Positions 58,024-64,000 of a DNA stretch of 64,000 nucleotides are shown piece by piece (within the stretch, counting starts at the first letter, position 1; every line of letters begins with the position of its first letter). The DNA comes from Pithys albifrons albifrons. Lineage: Eukaryota; Chordata; Aves; Passeriformes; Thamnophilidae. The stretch covers positions 14,048,001 through 14,112,000 of the forward strand of contig NC_092475.1 of NCBI RefSeq assembly GCF_047495875.1. Direction: 5' to 3'. The notes beneath the pieces were generated by a model. It saw only the letters and a program-made list of their open reading frames with translations. It did not search any database and was not told the origin of the DNA. A program made the position numbers and the translations under genes.

Positions 58024-58130
58024 CTGTAGAAGTTCTCGGAGCCGCCGATGGCCACGAGGCAGTAGGCGTTGGTGAGTTTGGCAAAACAGCCCAGCTCGTT
58101 GTTGTTCTCGAAGCTGGCGCGGATCGCCAT
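58024..58130 (-). CDS. EIF6: EIF6 exon 1 (start codon)
   Basis: eIF6 binds the 60S ribosomal subunit, prevents premature joining to 40S, and is needed for 60S biogenesis and export. The start ATG (58130-58128) lies in GCCGCCATGG, an ideal Kozak context. The exon encodes [20 protein letters not shown] and [15 protein letters not shown] and ends AG|GTCAGG. All five exons (107, 86, 176, 177 and 186 bp) join in phase to 243 residues with over 90% visible identity to mammalian eIF6. The gene is transcribed towards MMP24 and lies downstream of FAM83C, as in mammals. Confidence 0.98.
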
Positions 58131-58368
58131 GGCGGCAGCGGCACTGGGAGCGGGACCGGGAGCGGGAATGGCTGTGAGAATCACGCCGGGAACGGGCAAA
58201 GGCCGCGGCCGCTTCGGCACCGCCTGGGACGGAACCAAGAGGGGCGGCCGCTGCCGCTTCCGCTTCCGGGGGGCGAAGGGGGGGGGGGGCGCGGAACTGA
58301 GCGGCGCCTGCCGAACCTCGCGATCACAGCGCCCCCTACCGGCCCGGAGGAGCGACCGCCTCGCGCGG
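58131..58368 (-). promoter_or_regulatory. EIF6: EIF6 5'UTR and CpG-rich promoter
   Basis: Just upstream of the EIF6 ATG lies about 240 bp of very GC- and CpG-rich DNA (GCGGCCGCTTC-like and CGGGGGGCG-like text, CTTCCGCTTCCGG on the plus strand resembling an ETS site). No TATA box is seen, as usual for housekeeping promoters. The minisatellite starts at about 58369, so the promoter seems confined to this short island. Confidence 0.6.
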
Positions 58369-60138
58369 GACAGACACTGCCCATGGGACAGACAGACACT
58401 GACTATGGGACAGACAGACACTGCCCATGGGACAGACAGACACTGCCCATGGGGGGACAGACACTGCCCATGGGACAGACACTGCCCATGGGACAGACAG
58501 ACACTGCCCATGGGACAGACACTGCCCATGGGACAGACAGACACTGACTATGGGACAGACACTGCCCATGGCACAGACAGACACTGACCATGGGACAGAC
58601 AGACACTGACTATGGGACAGACACTGCCCATGGGACAGACAGACACTGCCCATGGGACAGACAGACACTGACTATGGGACAGACACTGCCCATGGGACAG
58701 ACACTGACCATGGGGGAACAGACACTGCCAATGGGACAGACACTGCCCATGGGACAGACAGACACTGACTATGGGACAGACACTGCCCATGGGACAGACA
58801 GACACTGACCATGGGACAGACAGACACTGACTATGGGACAGACACTGCCCATGGGACAGACACTGACCATGGGGGAACAGACACTGCCAATGGGACAGAC
58901 ACTGCCCATGGGACAGACAGACACTGACTATGGGACAGACACTGCCCATGGGACAGACAGACACTGACCATGGGACAGACACTGACCATGGGACAGACAG
59001 ACACTGCCCATGGCACAGACAGACACTGCCCATGGGGGGACAGACACTGCCCATGGGACAGACAGACACTGACTATGGGACAGACACTACCCATGGGACA
59101 GACAGACACTGACCATGGGACAGACACTGCCCATAACACAGACAGACACTGACCATGGTGGGACAGACACTGCCCATGGCACAGACACTGCCCATGGCAC
59201 AGACACTGCCCATGGCACAGACAGACACTGCCCATGGGACAGACAGACACTGACCATGGGACAGACACTGACCATGGGACAGACAGACACTGCCCATGGC
59301 ACAGACAGACACTGCCCATGGGGGGACAGACACTGCCCATGGGACAGACAGACACTGACTATGGGACAGACACTACCCATGGGACAGACAGACACTGACC
59401 ATGGGACAGACACTGCCCATGACACAGACAGACACTGACCATGGTGGGACAGACACTGCCCATGGCACAGACACTGCCCATGGCACAGACACTGCCCATG
59501 GCACAGACAGACACTGCCCATGGAACAGACAGACACTGACCATGGGACAGACATTGCCCATGGGACAGACAGACTCTGACCATGGGACAGACATTGGACA
59601 GACAGACACTGCCCATGGGACAGACAGACACTGCCCATGGCACAGACACTGCCCATGGCACAGGCAGACACTGACCATGGGACAGACAGACACTGCCCAT
59701 GGGACAGACACTGCCCATGGCACAGGCAGACACTGCCCATGGGAGAGACAGACACTGCCCATGGGACAGACAGACACTTCCCATGGGGGGACAGACACTG
59801 CCCATGGGACAGACAGACACTGCCCATGGGACAGACATTGCCCATGGGACAGACAGACTCTGACCATGGGACAGACACTGGACAGACAGACACTGCCCAT
59901 GGCACAGACAGACACTGCCCATGGGACAGACTGACACTGCCCATGGGACAGACACTGACCATGTGGGGACAGACAGACACTGACTATGGGACAGACACTG
60001 CCCATGGGACAGACAGACACTGCCCATGGGACAGACACTGCCCATGGCACAGACAGACACTGACCATGGGACAGACAGACACTGACCATGGCACAGACAG
60101 ACACTGCCCATGGGACAGACACTGACCATGTGGGGACA
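58369..60138. repeat. 1.77-kb minisatellite, 18/22-bp unit
   Basis: About 88 units of GACAGACACTGCCCATGG (18 bp) or the same with an extra GACA (22 bp), with variants ACTGACCATGG, ACTGACTATGG and GGGGGGACAGACACTG. Blocks of 270-300 bp containing the same variant order recur (for example 58990-59160 and 59280-59450), showing higher-order duplication. It starts within 240 bp of the EIF6 start codon. Confidence 0.97.
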
Positions 60139-60212
60139 GACACCAAGCCTGCCGGGTGTCCCCAGCACACAAACACTTGGGGAACCCCCACAGGCCTGGG
60201 GACAGCATCACT

Positions 60213-60750
60213 GCGTCCCTGTGCCAGGTGTGCCATCATTGTCCCTGTTCCAGGTGTGTGCCATCACTTTCCCTGTCCTTCTCCCAAGTGTGCCATGGCT
60301 GTCCCTGTTCCTGTGCTAGGTGTGCCATCATTGTTCCTGCCCTTCTCCCAGGTGTGCCATGGCTGTCCCTGTTCCAGGTGTGTGCCATCATTGTCCCTGT
60401 CTTTCACCCATGTGTGGCATCAGTGTCCCTGTCCCTCTGCCAGGTGTGCCATCATCACCCTTCTCCCAGGTGTGCCATCATTGTCCTTCTCCCAGGTGTC
60501 CCATCATTATCCTTCTCCCAGATGTGCCATCAGTGTCCCTGTCCCTCTGCCAGGTGTGCCATCATTGTCCTTCTCCCAGATGTGCCATCATTGTCCCTGT
60601 CTTTCACCCAGGTGTGCCATCAGTGTCCCTGTCCCTCTGCCAGCTGTGCCATCATCATCCTTCTCCCAGGTGTGCCATCATTGTCCTTCTCCCAGGTGTG
60701 CCATCATCATCCTTCTCCCAGATGTGCCATCAGTGTCCCTGTCCCTGGCC
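60213..60750. repeat. Minisatellite, ~24-32-bp unit, first block
   Basis: Tandem units of CAGGTGTGCCATCATTGTCC plus CTGT, many extended by CCTTCTCC. It is separated from the neighbouring GACAGACA array by only about 75 bp of other sequence. Confidence 0.93.
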
Positions 60751-61026
60751 ACACCACTGTGGCCACCCCGCAGGTGCAGCCCCAGCCCATGCCCAGGTGC
60801 TCCCCAGGTGCTGGCACACTGTCCCTGTCCTGGCAGGAGCCATGCCCAGCACCATCCCTGTGCTGACACCGTGGGTGTGGGACAGCAGATGTGTCACCTG
60901 AGTGCACACAGACCACCCATGACCTGGGTGCCACCTCAGTGCCTCTCTGGTGTACAGAGGCCACCTGTGCCCATTGCCACTGGTGCACAGGTGTGACCCG
61001 TGAGCAGAGCCCACCTGTGAGCTGAC
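60751..61026. other. Non-repetitive spacer between two minisatellite blocks
   Basis: GC-rich sequence with scattered CAGGTG and CCACCTGTG motifs, possibly decayed repeat units. No gene was recognised. Confidence 0.5.
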
Positions 61027-61975
61027 ACCCTTTCCATGCCATCATTGTCCCTGTGCCAGGAGTGTGCCATCATTGTCCCTGTGCCAGGGGTGTGCCACCA
61101 CTGATGCTGTCCTTCTCCCTGGTGTGTGCCATCATTGTCCCTGTGCCAGGTGTGTCAACATTGTCCCTGTCCTTCTCCCAGGTGTGCCATGGCTGTCCCT
61201 GTCCCTGTGCCAGGTGTGCCATCCTTGTCCCTGTCCTTCTCTGAGATGTGTCGTGGCTGTCCCTGTCCCTGTGCCAGGGGTGTGCCATCATTGTCCCTGT
61301 GCCAGGTGTGCCATCATTGTCCCTGTGCCAGGTGTACCATCACTGTCCCTGTCCTTTCCCAGGTGTCCCATCACTCTCCCTGTGTCAGGTGTGTGCCGTC
61401 ACTGTCCCTATCCCTCTGCCAGGTGTGCCATGGCTGTGCCTGTGCCAGGTGTGCCATCATTGTCCCTGTGCCAGGTGTCCCATCATTGTCCCTGTCCTTT
61501 CCCAGGTGTCCCATCACTCTCCCTGTGTCAGGTGTGTGCCATCACTGTCCCTATCCCTCTGCCAGGTGTGCCATGGCTGTGCCTGTGCCAGGTGTGCCAT
61601 CATTGTCTCTGTGCCAGGTGTCCCATCATTGTCCCTGTCCTTTCCCAGGTGTCCCATCACTCTCCCTGTGTCAAGTGTGTGCCATCACTGTCCCTATCCC
61701 TCTGCCAGGTGTGCCATGGCTGTGCCTGTGCCAGGTGTGCCATCATTGTCCCTGTGCCAGGTGTGCCATGGCTGTCCCTGTGCCAGGTGTACCATCACTG
61801 TCCCTGTCCTTTCCCAGGTGTCCCATCATTGTCCCTGTCCTTTCCCAGGTGTCCCATCACTCTCCCTGTGTCAAGTGTGTGCCATCACCGTCCCTATCCC
61901 TCTGCCAGGTGTGACATGGCTGTGCCTGTGCCAGGTGTGCCATCATGGTCCCTGTGCCAGGTGTGCCAGACATGG
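61027..61975. repeat. Minisatellite, ~24-bp unit, second block with 143-bp higher-order repeat
   Basis: It has the same CAGGTGTGCCATCATTGTCC-type units as the first block. The marker TCCCATCACTCTCCCTGTGT recurs at 61366, 61509, 61652 and 61852, with 143, 143 and 200 bp spacing, showing that six-unit blocks were amplified together. Every unit contains CAGGTG, an E-box. It ends about 75 bp before the inferred FAM83C transcript end. Confidence 0.93.
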
Positions 61976-62049
61976 CGCTGTCCCCTCCCTGCACAGCTCA
62001 GCACAGCCCTGGCCGTGCTCGGTGCTCAGTCCCTGCCAGGACCCAACAC

Positions 62050-62464
62050 GGCTCTCTCCAACAGAACAGCTCCTTTATTTTCACACCCCCCCTCTGGCCC
62101 CTTCATTTGCAGCAGGGACAGGGCGAGGAGTTGCTCAGCACAGAGAGAACTCAGGCTCACCCCCAACACCAAACAGTTTCCAGCTGTCCAATGGTTTTGC
62201 TGGAAGTTTGTAGGGAAATGGTCCTTTCCCAAATGGGCAAGGAGAGTGAGGATTATGTTCATGTGCTTTTCTCTCTCCTGCCAGGATTGTGTCTCTGGAA
62301 ATTCGATCTGTGGTTGCTAATCTCATCCAGATCAGTCACCTGCATTGATTAAACAGGCACCTTCTAACAGGAGAAGACTTAATTTGACACCCACATTTTG
62401 ATTCCGAGCCCCAAGAAAAAGCAACCCCTGGAAAATCAGAGCAGAGTCCCCCTGGAGGCGCAGG
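62050..62464 (-). other. FAM83C: FAM83C 3' untranslated region with poly(A) signal
   Basis: Downstream of the FAM83C stop on the minus strand, AATAAA is present (plus-strand TTTATT at 62074-62079), giving a 3'UTR of about 400 bp. It is the only canonical signal before the minisatellite. Confidence 0.6.
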
Positions 62465-63407
62465 TCAGAGCTCGAAGCGACTGTGGATGTGTTTGGACTT
62501 CAGCTTGTTGTACTTGGTGATGAGGTCGAGCTTGCTGTGCCCCAGAGTCATCCTCTTCTCGGCGCCGTACGCGCTGCTCTGTTCCAGCAGCACGTCCTCC
62601 GGGAACTGCTCGTAGTAAGGCACTGCGGGCTTCTTATCCCGTTTGTGCTGGTGGTATGGGGAGAACAGGTCAAATTTCCCATGTCCTGGGCTCTGTCTCT
62701 TTTCCACCCCATCAAACACGTTGGCATTTTCAGCTGGCAGCTCCCTGGGGGGGGCTACAGGTGCCCTCTGCTTCGGGCTGGTCCCGTTGCTCCCAGCACC
62801 CTCCGACAGGGACTGCAGCGGCTGCTCCACTCTCGGCGGGGACCAGTGGCTGCTGTTGGCCTTGGAGTCCCCCTGACAACCAGGTTTATTGGAACTCAGG
62901 CCAGGGGAAGGCTCTGGCTGCAGGAATGTCCTTGCTGTCACAAGGTTTGGTTTGGGATACAAGGGTGGAGGGGGGTTATTTGGAGGACTGGTTGCTGAGT
63001 CTGGTGGTTCTTCTTGCTGCTTGGGCCAAGTGGCCTTCAGAGTTATGTCTTCCTTCCCCTTCTTGTTGCCAGGATCAGAACTGGAGTCTTGCTTTTCCTG
63101 GTGGGCACTGCAGCTGGAGTTTTTCATAAAGGGAGACATCTTTATGCTCCTGATGCTCACATTGGAAAGGCTGCTGGAGGGGCTCAGGGTCTCAGCATCA
63201 TTGCCCTGAGGGGGTTTCAAAAAGCAGTTGTCAGCCTTTGAGGTGTTCCAAGAGGAGAGGCACGTGCCAGGATCAGGCACACAGAAGTTGGTCACTGCTC
63301 TGGACTCTGCATACAAGAACCGGAATTCCTTCTCAAACTCTGCAACGATCTGGCCACGGAAGTGGGTCACCAGCCCGGTGTGGACTTGGCTGCAGAGCCA
63401 GGTGAAA
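62465..63407 (-). CDS. FAM83C: FAM83C last coding exon (partial gene)
   Basis: FAM83 proteins anchor casein kinase 1 through an N-terminal DUF1669 domain with a pseudo-phospholipase D fold. After a CTCCTGCAG acceptor this exon encodes the end of that domain (FTWLCSQVHTGLVTHFRGQ, then IVAEFEKEFRFLYAESR). A long, low-complexity Ser/Pro-rich tail follows (SSSLSNVSIRSIKMSPF, PPNNPPPPLYPKP). It ends with two conserved related blocks, RQSPGHGKFDLFSPYHQHK and RMTLGHSKLDLITKYNKLK, and the terminus HSRFEL-stop (62467-62465). It is 313 codons plus a split codon. The final GHSKLDLITKY block points to FAM83C within the family, and the location next to EIF6 matches human. Upstream exons, including the CK1-binding Phe motif, lie beyond 64000. 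Confidence 0.93.
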
Positions 63408-64000
63408 CTGCAGGAGGAGACACAAAACACATGGAGCTTTAGTTCACAGAGTGCCAAGATGCCTAACGTGGATTTTAACATTCCAGGGATGGATTACTCC
63501 CCACTTTGTGTCATTAGAACTTTCTCTAAGTATGCAGGTCTGAAATTACTCGTAGAGATGAATGTGCTCATCTCATAATTACAAAAGACTAAAATGATCA
63601 TTTAATTTCAGCTTGCCCTGGCAGGAGCTGCATTTTCATGTCCTGACATCTGCAACACGTGATGGGTTTGAAGATGCTGCTTAGACAGACAGGAGGTGAG
63701 GAATGGAGGTCCTGGACACTGCCTGGAGGAGCAGAGGTCTGCAGAGCCCACGGGAATACCTTAGGACAGGAAGGCTGAGGATGTTTTCCATGACCATTGC
63801 TGTGAGATTCCCAGATGCATGGTCTTGGAAGTTCACATCCTTTGCCCAGCAAGTGCAGTCCCTGCCCTCTCAGTACAGTGTTTTGGAATCTTTTCTGGAG
63901 CTTGTCATATTCCATCTTAAAACCAATCAGGTTTTGCCCCAGATGGGGAGAAACTCCATTAATTGCCACTCTGCATATTTTCCTTCTCTGTTTAACCCTA
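63408..64000 (-). other. FAM83C: FAM83C intron (continues beyond the window)
   Basis: The sequence beyond the last-exon acceptor has no further FAM83C-like reading frame. A 123-codon minus-strand frame at 63598-63969 shows no DUF1669 features. Nothing else was recognised. Confidence 0.7.

Noticed and set aside
56123..58544. Open frames of 100-550 codons over the EIF6 intron repeats (Cys-rich, Pro-Leu-rich and Gly-Gln-rich peptides)
   Set aside because: They coincide exactly with the intron 1 and intron 2 repeats and exist in multiple frames. Only the short segments matching eIF6 exons are genuine coding sequence.
58403..62320. Long Cys/Val/Ser-rich and Asp/Thr/His-rich frames between EIF6 and FAM83C
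   Set aside because: They are direct translations of the GACAGACACTG and CAGGTGTGCC minisatellites.
63598..63969. 123-codon minus-strand frame upstream of the FAM83C last exon
   Set aside because: It has no DUF1669 motifs, no good splice sites in phase with the last exon and no low-complexity or conserved features; it looks like intron.

Overview
The window is nuclear DNA from a bird, most likely a songbird (passerine). The main reasons are tRNA-Ile-like SINEs with CR1-type tails (the TguSINE1 pattern described in songbirds), many truncated CR1 LINEs, and ERVL-like solo LTRs with 5-bp target duplications. Gene order matches the conserved vertebrate block on human chr20q11 (MMP24, then EIF6 and FAM83C on the opposite strand).

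Three protein genes are present. MMP24 (membrane-type matrix metalloproteinase 5) runs on the + strand. Its six last coding exons lie between 2727 and 44585 and join in phase; the signal peptide, prodomain and first exons lie left of the window. EIF6 (60S anti-association factor) is complete on the - strand in five coding exons (58130 down to 51747). FAM83C, also on the - strand, is represented only by its last coding exon (63407-62465). MMP24 and EIF6 converge tail to tail across about 5 kb. FAM83C lies upstream of EIF6 in the same orientation.

Layout: 1-2726 MMP24 intron with SINEs; 2727-3031 first catalytic-domain exon; 3032-25101 a 22-kb intron holding a 3.75-kb minisatellite and an LTR cluster; 25102-25263 zinc-site exon; 25264-39516 a 14-kb intron with two solo LTRs, a nested CR1 and two small tandem arrays; 39517-44585 hinge, hemopexin, transmembrane and tail exons; 44586 to about 46775 the MMP24 3'UTR; 46.8-51.0 kb intergenic with a CR1; 51.0-58.4 kb EIF6; 58.4-62.0 kb almost only minisatellite; 62.05-64.0 kb the end of FAM83C.

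The most unusual observations are structural. An LTR in EIF6 intron 4 carries a templated inverted insert copied from the MMP24 exon/intron border 11 kb away. A perfect 79-bp palindrome sits in a CR1 in EIF6 intron 2. EIF6 intron 1 is made almost entirely of G-rich hexamer-type repeats. EIF6 itself has Asn at the position of human Ser235 and appears to end in Asp-Arg-stop instead of the mammalian Ser-Leu-Thr. An unrecognised 49-codon ORF lies antisense to the end of the MMP24 3'UTR. I saw no RNA genes, no CRISPR and no novel multi-gene system. All identifications come from reading the sequence and from remembered family sequences; no database search was run.
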